A DNA stretch of 64,000 bases from Lamellibrachia columna (GCA_963662155.1 OY759263.1:44910002-44974001); one strand, 5' to 3'; positions 19,561 to 33,075 are shown, counted from the first letter of the stretch. Numbers and translations: made by a program. Notes: a model not told the origin generated them from the letters alone.

Positions 19561-19868
19561 GAAGAAATTGGCAGCACATACACAAATAAATATACTGAAT
19601 GGCATGTTTATTCCAAAGAACAGCATCAACGCATTAGACAACGCATTATAAAAAACGTACATGTGTTTATTAAATACGAAAATATTGCTCTGCGTACAAG
19701 TACGCACTTATGTACAACCGCAACGCAGCTGTAAAAACGTGCCATCTGGGAGTACTATAGCAAGATTATTACACAAGCATACTATTCCTTGGAGCTCACA
19801 CTGCAACATATAACCAAATGTTGTGGGACTATAGGGATTATACTTATTTAACTCCCAGATATCAGCAA

Positions 19869-20590
<722 letters not shown>

Positions 20591-20675
20591 AATGGTGACA
20601 AATTAACATGAGAGACAATACCGATTGTGCAGTGAGCGGTCCGGGGTATTGTTGAACAATTACATGACTTGCAGT

Positions 20676-20867
20676 TAGATAAGAACTCTGTCCATTTGTT
20701 TTACGCCACTTTACTGAACTTTGTAAACATGACAAACAATAAAGAAACATGTTCAAACTACGTTGTTGTGTTCGCCATTTGCAATACAGTCTGTGCGCAA
20801 GTGCGAGTCATATAGCTACAGGGAGCATACAGGGACCGTTTAGTATCTCAATGTTCATATTGTACTA
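20676..20867 (-). repeat. 3' LTR of the Gypsy element
   Basis: 192 bp; matches 25875-26066 with one visible difference (AGTATCTC versus AGTACCTC). It contains an AATAAA motif. Confidence 0.93.
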
Positions 20868-20928
20868 TCTCCCTCCAAGTCTTCATTACTTATTTTAGAC
20901 TGTAGTGAGGAAGACTGATGATTGTCTC

Positions 20929-23900
20929 TTAGGTTTCGTAGTCTTCCAGCCAATTCGGTGGTTTGATGTTGCGGCCATAACGTGAGACGCGTGTTGGCAT
21001 GGTAGGGGTAGGAATCTTCTCGAGTTCTGGAGCGACATCTGTTGACGCCGTTGGGGTCATGGTCGGAGCTGGGGTGTCCTGCGGTGTTGGGGTACTTGTG
21101 GGCACATTTATAGCACGGTCTTCATCCATAGGTGCAGTAGGTGGTATGTCGGGCACAATTCCAGACGATGGTGTGGCGACTGCCGGTGGTACAGTTTTCT
21201 TGGGGCTCTCCACATTGTCTTTCCATCTCGCAGGAGTTGCGATGGTGTGTGTGGGTTCCTTCTCTCGTCGAGGTTGAGGTTGTGAAGTGCGACGTGATGC
21301 ATGATGCTGAAGGTCGTCATCAATGGTAAGACGTGGTGTAGCAATGCGTACTGGCGCATATTTCCTCAGGAATTTCCTGTTCCGGATTGTTATCCTCCCA
21401 GATCCATCGACTCGGATTACATACTGGTCGAATTGGCGTACCTCAATAACTTGGCCCGTTTTGTCCCACTTCGTGGGGTGATGGCCAGTTTGGTTTTGTA
21501 TTCTCACGAGGTCGCCAATGACGAGGGGTGGTAGTCGTCTCGTGTGTTCTGACCAGTGTTCAGCCGCTTTCATGTGTCTGTTTCTCAGGGCCTCTTCTCT
21601 AGCAACAAGTGTCTCTCGCCAGGTCTCGTGTGGTTTGTACCTACCGGGTAGTATAGGTATGAAGTCCTTGATCGGTCGTCCAAATACACACATCGCTGGG
21701 GATAACTTTGTATCTGGGTCAGGTGTATTCCGATATTGGAGGATCGCGCGTTGGACCCCATCTGTATCGAGTTCCCCATTGGTACCAGTGTTGTTGGTTA
21801 TGAGGCGTTTGACGGTCTTCACACCGATTTCAGCTCTGCAATTGCTATGCGGGAATGCAACTGATGAAAGTCGGTGGTGTACGCCCCAGGTTTTGAGGAA
21901 GAGGCGGGTAGTTGTTGAAGTAAACTCCGGGCCGCCGTCTGATGCTAGTTCATCTGGGATTCCGTAAGTCACGAATGAGCGGCGTAGGCTGTCAATTAGA
22001 CCATCTGCACCGCCTGTGGTCCTTTCAATGATGGGCCAGTTTGAGTACCTGTCAACTATGACCAGGTAGCTGTTGCCTTTATAGGTGAAGAAGTCTGAGC
22101 ACACGCATTGAAACGGGTAGACCGGTAACACGGGGGGTGTTGGTGGAGCGCTGGGCTGCGATGGCGCCATTCTGTTACAGTCGCTACAGTTTGTGCGGAC
22201 GGCAGCAATGGCTGGTGTTATCCCGGGCCAGAACACGGATGATTCGGCCCTCGCCGTCATGGCAGATATTCCTTGGTGCGCAGAGTGGAGTGCCAATAGG
22301 ACGTCCTCTCGGAGGCTCGGCGGTATGACAATCCGGTCCTTGTAGATGACTACACCGTCTATTGTGTGAAGGTGCTCACGAAATTGGTGGTAGGCACGGA
22401 GTGGTATAGGTAGTTCGTGGCGGAACTTCGGCATACCGTTTTCGATGATGGACATGAGTAGGTGCATGTTCTCATCACTAGCCGTTTCTTGTCTTGTACG
22501 GTCCCATGTGATGGATTGAAGAGACTCGAGTGCGTAGGTCGCCGCATTCCTGACTGCATCATCTATGTTCCCGTGATCTATAGTGTCCTCGTTCGTGCGA
22601 ATGCCTTCTAGGAATGCGTGTTGGATCATCATGGTTGAAAGCAAGTTCGATGGATCATCATCATTGGGTGTGATGTCATCTTGGAGGTGTAGTTTGTCTG
22701 GATGAGGGGTACCCGATGGGTGCCGAGACATGGCATCTGCTGCTTTGTTTTGTACCCCGGGGATGTGTACGATGCGAAACCTGTATCTGAGTGTTTTTTC
22801 TTTGAGATTTCTCAGGCGTGCATTTGCGATTTCGTCCAGTGACCGATCACCGAGTATTTTAAGGAGTGGTTTATGATCCACTGCCACGATGAGGTCTGCA
22901 CATCCGAGGACAAAGAATCTTGCCTTATCGAGGGCGTCGGCCACAGACAGAGCTTCGCCTTCGATGGGGGCATATCTAGACTCGGCCGGGTGGGTGAAGC
23001 GGCTTCCGACAAGAGTGATTCTCCATCCATCCGGGCAGCAGAATGGTATGCTCTTAGTGCAAGTGCAATGTTTTTGTAATAACCAGAAACCGATACCATC
23101 TTTGGACCAATCTGTGGCAAGGTAAGTCGGCTTATCCTTGTCAAAGATTGTGACACCTTTCTCTATCTCATCGGTGATAATGTCTTTGGATTCCTTGAAG
23201 AGTTTGTCTAGTTCGTCGTCCCACACAAATGGGTTATCGGGTTTCAGCAGGTGTCTGAAGGGCTGCATCCGGTCAGCCATGCTGAATGTATACGCCACCT
23301 GGTTGACGAGCCCGAACCAGGACCGAACGTCTGTAATGTTTCTGGGGGTGGGGAAGTCGCGAATGGCTTGTAGGTATTTTCCACAAGGGCGCACATTGTC
23401 CAGGGTGATCACAAACCCTGCGAATTCTACTTCTGGTCTGCAGAACGTGAACTTGTCTGGGTTCAATGTTATGCCATTTTTGCCACAAACGTCTAGCCAG
23501 TGGATGGCCTGGAAGAAGCTTTCCTCCATTGTGTCTGCCCACAGAAGTGTGTCGTCTATGCATTTTGTCTTCTGGGGGATGTCGGCTACGATTTCATCAT
23601 ATCGTCTTGAATATCCGTCACCAGAAGCAATGTACCCCTGTGGAGTAACGCAGTATCTATATCGGCCTCATGGCGTTATGAACGTTGTCAGGTGGCGATC
23701 GTCCGGGTGAAGTGGCACGCTGTGGTAACCATTCCAAGCATCAAATACCGTTTTGAGTTTGCCCTGTGGGACGGCGCGGGCTTGGTGGAATGGTGATTGG
23801 GTGTGGTGTGTCTCACGTGTCGCGTGGGTGTTCAGTGGTTGGAAGTCCACTGTGCGGCGGGGCTTGCCCGTCTTCTTTGCACACAAGTGACCGGCGTGCC

Positions 23901-25739
23901 CACTGGGACTGGCTCGATTACCCCTAACCTCACATCCTGGTCTAGTCCCGCTTTTACGTCCTTCTGCCAGTGGAGTGGTACGGGTATCGGTTTGTGCGAG
24001 GCCACTGGTTCAGCATCTGGGTCCACCATGAGCCTCATTGGGGAGCATTTCATCATGGGGAGGGGTTGATGGTCGCATGTATTGAACGTACTCGCCTTAT
24101 AGTAGTCGACCAAGTACATCTGTAGTTTCTCTCGGTTGGATTCAGTCGCCGGGAAAGGTAGTTTCGTTGGTGGCGGTGGCGGTAGTTGTCGCTTTGGACA
24201 GTTACACGTAGTAGTGATGCCAACAGTATGGGCATGGTCTCTCTGATGAGTCTCTCCGATTGTTGGGAACGTCTTAGAGAGCATGCCAAGGGCTACGCAT
24301 GCTTCACGGCTGAGGAACATCTTGTCAGAGCTGTCAGTCACGTATACGACCTGTCGTGTCTCTAGTCTGTTTTGGTCCTTGTCTCTGCCAGAGAACCGAA
24401 GTATGGCTGCTCCGAGGATTCTGATGTCCTTGTTATTCGCGGCGTGCATCTTCATAGAGACGGGGATGAGATTTTCACGTGCTAGGCCGAGGCGGCTGAC
24501 TGCCCCGATTCCAATGAGGCAACTCTGGCAGCCTGTGTCGGCCATGGCAGATAAGGATAGGGGTCGAGTACGGATTTTCAGTTCAAATCCCAGAGCCTTG
24601 TAGTCCTCCTCAACCACGCAAATGTCTAATTTGATGAATGGTTGAGGTCGTGAGGCTTGTTGCATCCACCTGTCACAGATGTTGTTATAGAGGTGATGGT
24701 CAAGTATTATGGAACGCCTCCCGCGTTCATGACCAATCTCTGTAGCAGCACATAATGCATCGAATACTGCGCCTTCACATTCACCTGAATCAGTCCTTTG
24801 GGGCTTAGCCTTTGACCTCTCCTTGTTGCGACATACTTTTTCCAGGTGATGATGCAATTTGCAGTACTGGCATGTACGATTGTAGGCGGGGCACTCGGTT
24901 TTTCTGATGCGGAGCGGAGCACTTCTACCATGGCCCTTTTCACCACAGTAGCTGCATGGGCTTGAGTCAGTCATCCTATCTCGGACATCCTGTTGTTTTC
25001 CCCGACGGTATGTGCTACCCACCGATTCTGCACCTTGCGAGTTCAGCAGTCTGGATGCTGAGCGTTTGCCAGATTCCTTGGCCTCCACGAATTTCAGCAC
25101 CTCTTCGAGAGTCATATCCTGATTCTGATCCCCGAGTACATCGAGCTGTATTTCCTGGTCGGCTATGCCGCGGGAGAGTACGTCTCGAAGTATGGCATCC
25201 GTATAGTTGATGTCGGCTGCGCATGAGGGACATTGTGTGACATAATTGCATATGCCTGCTTGGCCTTTTATTCTGGCTCCAAATGATCGGATAGCCTCGT
25301 CACGATCTTGTCGCATATTGTGCAGCGCTGCGCGGGCGACCATGGTATTCTCCTTGCGCACGGCCAGCATCTTTATGGCCGTCAAAACATCTTGCTCTGG
25401 CTTACCGGATAGGCTGCCTCCGGCTGCACGTATGAGATCTTTTCGGAGCTCGTCACTGCAGCATTCCAGTAGTTGAACCACTACATCTCCACCCGTGAGC
25501 TTGGTGCCCCTGCTTTACTCGTCCCAGCGGGTCTCGAAATATGCCCACTCCTCGCTAGATCCAGCCGATGATATAGTTGGTCGTTTTAGTTTCTCTGCTC
25601 GAGTAGCCTGGGCAGTGGCAGCGTGAGTAGAGGCTGCATGCGAACTGGCGTGAAGGTTGAGAAGGGCAGCGATGATGGCGCCGTCTTCAGCTTCTGCTGT
25701 CTCGAATTCACAACCCACGATAGGACACTTCATCTTCAT
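20929..25739 (-). pseudogene. gag-pol: Gypsy gag-pol, interrupted
   Basis: Reading from the ATG at 25739: a gag region, a Cys/His zinc-binding stretch (CSYCGEKGHG and a second CQYCKLHHHLEKVC), an aspartic protease core (MADTGCQSCLIG), reverse transcriptase (start of fingers in one frame, then RT motif CIDDTLLW near 23560), RNase H ([14 protein letters not shown]), a zinc-finger/integrase core ([15 protein letters not shown], then a C-terminal acidic Pro/Thr tail ending at 20929). Breaks seen: an in-frame TAA at 25515, a frame change near 23885 and a TGA at 23668. Three breaks in an element with almost identical LTRs imply copying of an already defective template or local sequence errors. Domain order (RT-RNaseH-INT) is that of Ty3/Gypsy. 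Confidence 0.9.
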
Positions 25740-25874
25740 TTTGAAATATTGTATTGTCCAATGTTATTGGCGGTGTGGTAGGCCTACTATCGCCTTTCCG
25801 GCTCAAATAGTCCTAGTGCACGCACACGCTTCCAATGTCAGTGCTGTACGATTAACGTCAATTATGTTTCTTTA

Positions 25875-26066
25875 TAGATAAGAACTCTGTCCATTTGTTT
25901 TACGCCACTTTACTGAACTTTGTAAACATGACAAACAATAAAGAAACATGTTCAAACTACGTTGTTGTGTTCGCCATTTGCAATACAGTCTGTGCGCAAG
26001 TGCGAGTCATATAGCTACAGGGAGCATACAGGGACCGTTTAGTACCTCAATGTTCATATTGTACTA
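25875..26066 (-). repeat. 5' LTR of the Gypsy element
   Basis: 192 bp, the upstream copy in minus orientation. The adjacent internal sequence (TAAAGAAACATAATTGACG on the minus strand) does not show an obvious tRNA primer-binding site. Confidence 0.9.
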
Positions 26067-26155
26067 GCAGTAACATTCGTAACCGTTCACTTTATCCACA
26101 CACGAGTTCGTGTGATTTGCATTAGTACACGGGTTGCTTTCGCATTCATTAACAT
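26067..26155 (-). CDS. Calcium-binding EGF exon, split by the Gypsy element
   Basis: A splice acceptor (GGGTTGTAG) at 26156 is followed in phase 1 by DVNECESNPC, then SCVDKVNGYECYC. This is the start and first five cysteines of a cbEGF module, including the D-x-N-E calcium-binding signature. The reading stops at 26067, where the retrotransposon's target site begins, and resumes at 20675. Phase-1 entry is typical of EGF exons. The host gene must therefore be disrupted on this haplotype unless the element is removed from the transcript. Confidence 0.75.
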
Positions 26156-26654
26156 CTACAACCCGGAACGACCAAGATAGGTATTCAGCCTATATGTCCA
26201 AATTGGTGTAGGTCGAACATCAAATTATGTTTCAACATGTATGAAGTTTAATCAACCAAAATGCATAAATAGTGTACTAAATGGCAGTAAACAGGTATAT
26301 TATAGATATAAAGAGACCAGGTTTGAATAATCAGGACAGGACAGAGTAAACAATCTGATTCAGGTTAAATCGTGTGACTTATGCTAAGCGCGCTTTACAA
26401 AACATTTGTTGCTGAGATTAAATTTTCGAATCGGTTCAACAACAGTTACGTTGACCAAGTCAACATGCATATCGATTTTTGTTGAACTGCGGACCAGCAT
26501 ATATTGCACGACTGGTCCATTTTAAGTCAAACAACAAAACTGTAGCAACGTACGCCCTGCATTAGGTTAAATTGTCTGTGTTCGACAACTCTGTACCTAT
26601 ATTGTATATGTCAATTCCAACGGAATATGAAGGTCTACTGACCGATCTCGTACC

Positions 26655-26754
26655 CAGAACCTATGTATCCCGGCATGCCATGGCAGGTAAGTTCGTGAGC
26701 GGTTTTGTAACATGTCCCACCGTGTCGGCACTCGTCGGGTTAGCACGGATATAA
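26655..26754 (-). pseudogene. Degenerate EGF-like exon
   Basis: After a splice-acceptor-like TTCCACAG, the minus-strand frame reads ...DECRHGGTCYKTAHELTCH, then GMPGYIG. The spacing matches EGF cysteines 2 to 4, but an in-frame TAA precedes the DEC and the fifth cysteine position is occupied by Gly. It lies between two other EGF exons on the same strand. Confidence 0.5.
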
Positions 26755-27115
26755 CTGTGGAACAGTGCGAATGCCGCTAGAAATCATGATTGTTCATCAT
26801 GTTGTTTCGTTTGTTGGTCATAAAGTCAATATATGGCCAATGTGACAATTAACAAGCTGTTTTGGTATCTTAATGCACTATATAAAACAAATACACCGAA
26901 CATAGCAACACAACTATCACTGTCGAGTCAGAAATCAGTATGTACTGTGTGATTCCAGTAAAAAAAGCGGAGTTGTGATATAACGTTTTCATATTTCAAA
27001 TGTAGGTGATAATTAACAAACTGACAAGCAATACTATTTTAAATCCAATGTCTATGCATGTGTTACGTTGGTGTTACTGGTGATAATCATGTTAAACATA
27101 AAGATAAACGTATAC

Positions 27116-27235
27116 ATGTGTATTTGAATATATCACAGTGCTGTCCAGTGTAATTTGTAGGACAGATACATCGTAAGTCACCTGTGGTATTAGTGCATAT
27201 CCCTCCGTTCTGACAGTATTCACAAGAACACGACT
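27116..27235 (-). CDS. EGF-like exon, 120 bp, phase 1-1
   Basis: The acceptor is CTACAG at 27236 and the donor is GTATAC at 27115. Both boundaries fall in phase 1, the standard symmetry of shuffled EGF exons. The product has six cysteines in EGF spacing ([12 protein letters not shown], then [12 protein letters not shown]). Function within a secreted or membrane multi-EGF protein is inferred. It is the most upstream EGF exon seen in the window. Confidence 0.75.
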
Positions 27236-28545
27236 CTGTAGTATAAGCACGTTATGTGCGATTCTCTAACATTTACTACATAGGTCACAGCAGTTTTATC
27301 TGGTTTTTTTCGATGACAGTATAATAGTTAGGTAAATATGTTATCGTTCTCACTTTCAACAATGGGTTGAGCTAAAGGAAATTTGTAAAGTGTTCTTTCT
27401 GTTATAAATCTTGTGACAGATGCACTTTGGTGTACATCATCGTTATGTGTGTATTGCCTAGATTCTTGAGATATAGATTTTCTGTAAGATATTATTTTAT
27501 TTGAATGTTTGACACTGGGGTGTTTTGGTGCAAATATTACGTAAATTTACACAAGTCAACTTGCAATTTGTATAAGCAACCAAACCTCTCCGTGGTCCAC
27601 GCGAGTTATGTATGCACTAAAATGATTGGTTTATTTATTATTATTGATTATCCACGAAGTGAATCGGTATTTTAATCGACAATTGTCTCCGAGACATGGG
27701 AATCTGAACCATCGTTCATTCGAACAGTGTACATTCACCGAGTAAGGTAATGTGACTTATACCCATGTCTCGTGTTAAGAATTTGGACGTGCAATGACAA
27801 TAATTGTCGTTGCGTTGCATTCTTTATAATTCAAGAGAAGTCAATATATGATTTTGTTACCGTTATTTCTCTACTAAGCGTCGTCTAACATTATTCGGTG
27901 AAACAACTAAACACCTTTCTGGACCGTACAAGTTACACACGCTGGCACCTCGTGCAACACGCTCGCCTTCGCTGTAGAATTGTACGTTCTTATATAGCGC
28001 AGTATCAAGTCCTCGGGACTGCTCATAGCGCTTTACACTTCACCCCCTGGCAGACCTGTTCATTCCAACGCCATCTCGACTTCTATGGGCATTCAGCCAC
28101 GCTGCAATTACTGTGTGAATACTATTCGTTCAGATATCCACCTCTGTAGCCAAGAGCTCATTTATACTATTGAGTGAACTGTGGCAACGTGGGATGAACG
28201 AAATTGCCAAAGTTCTCTCTTGATTTAGAGCCCGACGTTCAAACCGCTATCGTACCGCCCGCGCCCCACAGCTGTATGTGCTACGCACGCTATCGTGTTT
28301 CGTTCGTCGACATTCTGCCCTGTACTACACTCGCCGGAGCAAGCTGTACGCTTGACTGCACTCGCCGGGGCACGTTTTACGCTTGACTGCACTACACGGA
28401 ATAGTTGTGAGACGTGATCTTATTAGGCACGATAAACTTGCTGGAGAGAAGTGAATATTAGTAATGATAAATCGCTCCGCTATTATTGTCCATAGCTACA
28501 TAGTTTAGTAATATAGTTTCACCTATCTTCTGTGGGGAGGTAGAG

Positions 28546-29600
28546 GTGTCCTGTATCGCCAATCCTATTTTTGATGTAATTATAGGAAATGTTCCAGGAG
28601 TCCTGCCTTATGGGGAGACGGTGAGTCAGACAGACCAGGGTCCTATCAAAGAGAAGGAACTAACTTGCGCAGTAACTAGAGCTGAAGCAGTGAAACAAAA
28701 GAGAAATCTTAGTCCGCTTCCCGATGTGGGTAACGTTAATGTGACATCGGACTCTTTTAAATACCTGAAGGAGAAGATCCAACTTTGAAAGCTTTGTTTG
28801 ATAATGCAAGGCAAACCCCAAGAAATTATTAATTGAGGAACTAGTATTTCATAAAGGGGAAGAGAACATTAAGAAAGTATCCCTTTCACCTGAACTCGAT
28901 TCTTCTCAAACTAAACAGCCGGCTGGTTTCATCGGAGAATTCAAAGAGATCTTTTTCTGATGCACTACACATGTCGAACACACCATTACGTTGAACACGA
29001 ATAAACCCATTTCGGCTATGCCTTATCCATTTTTTTTCGCCAAAGTATCGGACGTAGTTGAAGAGGTAGATAAGGTTCTCAAACAAAGAATCACCGAACC
29101 GTCAAAATTTCCGTATTGTTACCCTCTGTTGTTGGTTAAGAAACCAGATGGAACATATCGTCTAGTGGTAGATTTCCGTCAGCTAAACCGAGACATCGCT
29201 TTTGACTCTGAACCTATGCCCAATCCTGAAGCAATATTTGCACTTCGTCCAAAGTCAAAGACCAGAAAGGTTCAACGGCACTCCGAAGAAGATGCTGCTG
29301 CCACCGTATCAAGTAAACTTGACTGTTTCTACGGTTATTGGCAGATTGCTATGCATGCCAAGGATAAAGAGAAGAATGCTTTCTCTAGACCTCCTGATTT
29401 CCGGGCCATTCCAATTTCGACAGATGCCATTTGGATGAGCCAACACCGTCAACAAGTGGGATACGCCATAGTGGAAAGAGAATGTTTGACAATTGTCTGG
29501 GCCCTGGAAAAGTTTACAACTTACCTATATGGGCGAACATTCGTTATCCAAACGGACCATCAACCAGTGGCTTTTCTAAGAACCACCCCCAATTAACCAA
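28546..29600 (+). pseudogene. Ty3/Gypsy pol relic, internally deleted
   Basis: The first segment (to 28788) ends in the post-protease pattern NPIFDVIIGNVPGV and AVTRAEA. A second frame from 28991 has RT finger/palm motifs (YPLLLVKKPDGTYRLVVDFR, CFYGYWQIAM). It then jumps, with the palm and connection missing, to the RNase H end (AIVERECLTIVWALEKF, IQTDHQPVAF). Frame shifts separate the pieces and no LTRs were found. This is an old relic of a family different from the element at 20.7-26.1 kb. Confidence 0.8.
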
Positions 29601-31930
29601 TCCTATTTCGTGTGCCTAAGCAGTTCAATTACCCATGAATCCCCGGTGTATTTGGTTAATAGCGGGGCGTGCAACCCTTTCTAAGTGTGTGTGGAAGAAA
29701 CCCAACTACTATGTAGGTTGAAAATGGGCAATTCGTCTAATTTATTTTGGAGGGTGAATTTCGACGTAATTGCCACTATGCACACCGCATTAAATGTAAG
29801 ATGCCTGCAGCATAGGGTGCACAGTCAGAATAAATAGTCCGTCTGGATAATTACATCAGTGTAGAAGACAAACTGGTACATGTTAGCAATAAAAGTGTGA
29901 CCAAAAAACCCTTGTCACTGTTATATAATATTCCAACATAACAACTTACAAGGGAAAACGATACTTAATTAAGACTGCACAAGCACAGTACCAGCTAAAC
30001 TATTTAAAAATTAACCACACACAAAAGCGGGGTAAAAGTAACCCCCCGCCCCTATACAATGTACAGCCTGTGTAAGGGGAAAATATACACTTGAAGACTG
30101 CACGAGCATAAAGCCACTAGTCTGCTATATTACAAAAGAAATGCAATGGGTGATAGCACTGTTAAATGTGTAACATAACTGACAGTAAAACAAATACACC
30201 GGAGAGGGAGGGTGGGAACAAAATGTATACTCAAATCAAAGTCGAAAAACGATGTTGCTAGTTTGGCGCAGTGCAGAAAAGTAATTTGCAAACGTGCGCC
30301 TCTGCTATCTTCCCGCAAAATTTCCCCGCAGGCGCCGCTAACCAATGGGATGCTTTAACGCCTCCTGGCCAGCCGAATTAAGCGCGATACCAATTTCCAG
30401 GAAGAGAGGGGTGACAGGTTGTTATTAAATAGCCCCCTAGCTAGCCGCTAGGGGCTTTCTGCACCTGCACACAAATGCACTTTTCAGACCAAAACTGTAT
30501 TTCAGTCCGATGGGCGTTGTAGTTGCAACCGTATCAATTTAGAATTGAGGCCATCCTCGGCAAAGAAAACGTTTGCGTTGAATTTCTCAGCAGATACATT
30601 AAGCAGGTTGACAGAATGACAGTTCGACCGATCGACATTTCTTTCAGCAGCATGACACTTGACAGTCCTTGATGAGGGATTGTTATTATGCGACTCTCCC
30701 TACCGGAGCATATAGTAATTAATTTTTTTTATGAGTTTTGCTATACTTGGGTTTTAGCTGTATCGCCACGCTAAGAAGCATTTATCTTTTGTTGTTACGT
30801 ATTAAAAAACGGACAACTTTGCAGAGCTCCCCCTAAGTAAGTCCACTCATTGTCAGGCGATTATGGGAGGTAGTGTGGGAGGGAGGGAGGAAGGGAGGGA
30901 GGGAGGAAAGGCGACAGTGGTGTGTGAAGATGAAGAGACTAGTGGTGGATATGGGTCGGATGACGCAATTAGTTTTGACGTTGCTGGGAACGGAAGAGGT
31001 GGGTTGTGTCAGTGACTCAGGAGGTGCTATGAATGACAAAGTGGGAGGAAGCGACGAAAGAGATGCTAGGGAGAACTCACCTCAGCCTAGAAGGAGGCTG
31101 AGAGGAGGTAAGGTGACAGGATGGAAGGAGACAGCGCGGAAGGAGACGGAAACGGAAGACACAGAAAGGAAGGATAAGGAGATGGGAGCGAAGGCGACAT
31201 GAGAGAAAGAAAACGAAATAGCTACGCGAAGGTAATGATAGAGGGAGTTAAATGGAAAAAGAGGGTATTTGTGGGGAACTCGATAGTTAGAAAGACTGAC
31301 AAAGCTCTAAACAAGGGTGAAGACATGGTAGTTTGCTTGGCAGGGACAATAATAGAGGATGTCACAGAAAGGTTGGAAAAATTCCTGCCTTCTTAAAAGG
31401 GAGGGTCCATTATAATGCACGTAGGCACACATAACGCAGAGAGAGGGTACAAATGCCATATGTAAGAAGTACAGGCAGTTAGAGTAAGACGTTAAAGCAG
31501 ACACGTATTTGGCAGACAATTCTGTCAGTGAATTTACCAGTAATGGGAAGCAGGTGTCAGGGTTATCGAAATTGCAGGAGGATGGCGATTAACACATTAG
31601 TTCAACAGCTTTGTAAGCAGGATGAATTTGGATTTGTGGGGTTACTTTGTCGGGAAGAGTCGGACAGTCAACAGTGGCGTGGGTACCATAAACCATATTT
31701 TTTAGTAGAAAACATTGTTAAACTAGATGCGCAGTGGGTTACTTAGGGGCCTCAAACAGGACGAGATGCCACTACTACACACAAACCACCAATGAAATGT
31801 CATGAAAAATGTAGGTCCCTGGATTTAAATGCATGTTTTTAAATGCAAGGAGCATAGTTAATAAAACAAGCGAATTAAACATTATGGTAGTAGATACTGA
31901 CCCTCACGAATCATGGGCCAACAAAGACAA
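29601..31930 (+). mobile_element. CR1-like LINE, ORF1 part (copy A)
   Basis: It starts right after the Gypsy relic. Sequence up to about 29700 and from about 30450 matches ORF1 parts of the minus-strand copy at 55.6-58.5 kb. The segment 31199-31393 encodes VFVGNSIVRKTDKALNKGED, the N-terminal block of the SGNH-type esterase known from CR1 ORF1. A broken HVGTHNAERG-like block follows. The start of ORF2 (LNARSIVNK) is reached near 31850. The frame is broken throughout. A segment at about 29696-30450 is shared with the other copy (see findings). Confidence 0.8.
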
Positions 31931-32889
31931 TTTAGAATCTTTAATAAATGATGAACTTTTAAAAATAAATTAATGGCTCAAAATAAATAAATTATCATTA
32001 AACATTGCAAAATCTAAATATATGACATTCCATAGGACAAATAAAAATGTACAGACGCTTACTCTGAAGATAGATAATATAAATATTTAACACGTTAAGG
32101 AATTTAATTTCTAAGGTTTAATTATTGATACACATCTGAAATGGAAAACACATACTGAAAACATTTCAAACGCATGTTCTAAAAAGATTGGTATTTTAAA
32201 TAAATTAAAACATGTGTTATCACAACAAAATAAAACGTTATTATATAATTCATTAATTGTACCACACATTAATTATTGCCTCATGGCTTGGGGTTTTCAA
32301 ATAAACAGAATAATAAAACTTCAAAAGAAAGCATTGAACAGTATTACCTTAACTAATTATAATTCCCACACAGAGCCACTCCATAAAAAAACTCAGCATG
32401 TTAAAAGTAGATGACATTTTAAAATTACAACAACTAAAATTTTATTCTAAACATTTACATAACAATTTACCAGTTTATTTACAAAACTGGAGGATAATCT
32501 TCAACTATGACATACATAATTATGATACACGAATCAAGAATTAAATATATACTTATAAAACTAAATACGAATTTGCAAAGAAATGTCTTCGGCATAATTT
32601 ACCATTTTTACTTAATAAAATTCCCACTATAGTTAAGAAAAAGCTTAATACACACAACTTACAAGGATTTGCTCAGAAATGATATTATTATTATGTTTTT
32701 TTTCTTTCTTCTTCTCGGAAGAATTATATATGTTTGACCAACTGATTTAGTTTTGCAAGGTGGCTCCTCGATAGCGACTATCAAAGCCTTAGAGGAGTCT
32801 CCTGACCATATTTGTTTGTTTACCTTAATATATACCATGTTTACTTACAACCATATACACCTGTAGTATTTAAAATTATAATTTAACAT

Positions 32890-32939
<50 letters not shown>

Positions 32940-32975
32940 GTATATATATGTATATATCTATATATGTACATATTA

Positions 32976-33019
<44 letters not shown>

Positions 33020-33075
33020 TATGTGAAATGTATGATGGGTCAAATAAAAAAAATTTTCTTCTTCTTCTTCTTCTT
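31931..33075 (+). mobile_element. L2-like LINE 3' fragment inserted in CR1 copy A
   Basis: Conceptual frames give the C-terminal part of a non-LTR RT: WLKINKLSLNIAKSKYMTF, HLKWKTHTENISNACSKKIG and SLIVPHINYCLMAWG, a pattern of L2/jockey-group LINEs. Stops interrupt it. The 3' end has (TA)n at about 32890-33020 and a CTTCTTCTT tail at 33057-33075, after which the interrupted CR1 endonuclease resumes. Confidence 0.7.

Larger units (their letters stand above)
20676..26066 (-). mobile_element. Ty3/Gypsy LTR retrotransposon, 5.4 kb
   Basis: The element is bounded by 192-bp direct LTRs differing at one visible base, and flanked by the 5-bp target duplication GCAGT (20671-20675 and 26067-26071). 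It is transcribed on the minus strand. A purine-rich tract (GGAGGGAGA) sits just inside the 3' LTR. The near-identity of the LTRs implies recent insertion. It lies inside an EGF-coding exon of the minus-strand host gene. LTR termini read TAG...CTA rather than the usual TG...CA. Confidence 0.93.
26156..28540. other. Introns and intergenic DNA around the EGF exons
   Basis: Apart from the two EGF-like exons listed separately, no gene is seen. The sequence is AT-rich and largely unique. From about 27880 the GC content rises and the sequence leads into the Gypsy relic, so it may include that element's degraded LTR/leader. Confidence 0.5.

Noticed and set aside
20999..23710. Several plus-strand ORFs of 60-190 aa
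   Set aside because: Antisense shadows of the Gypsy pol gene.
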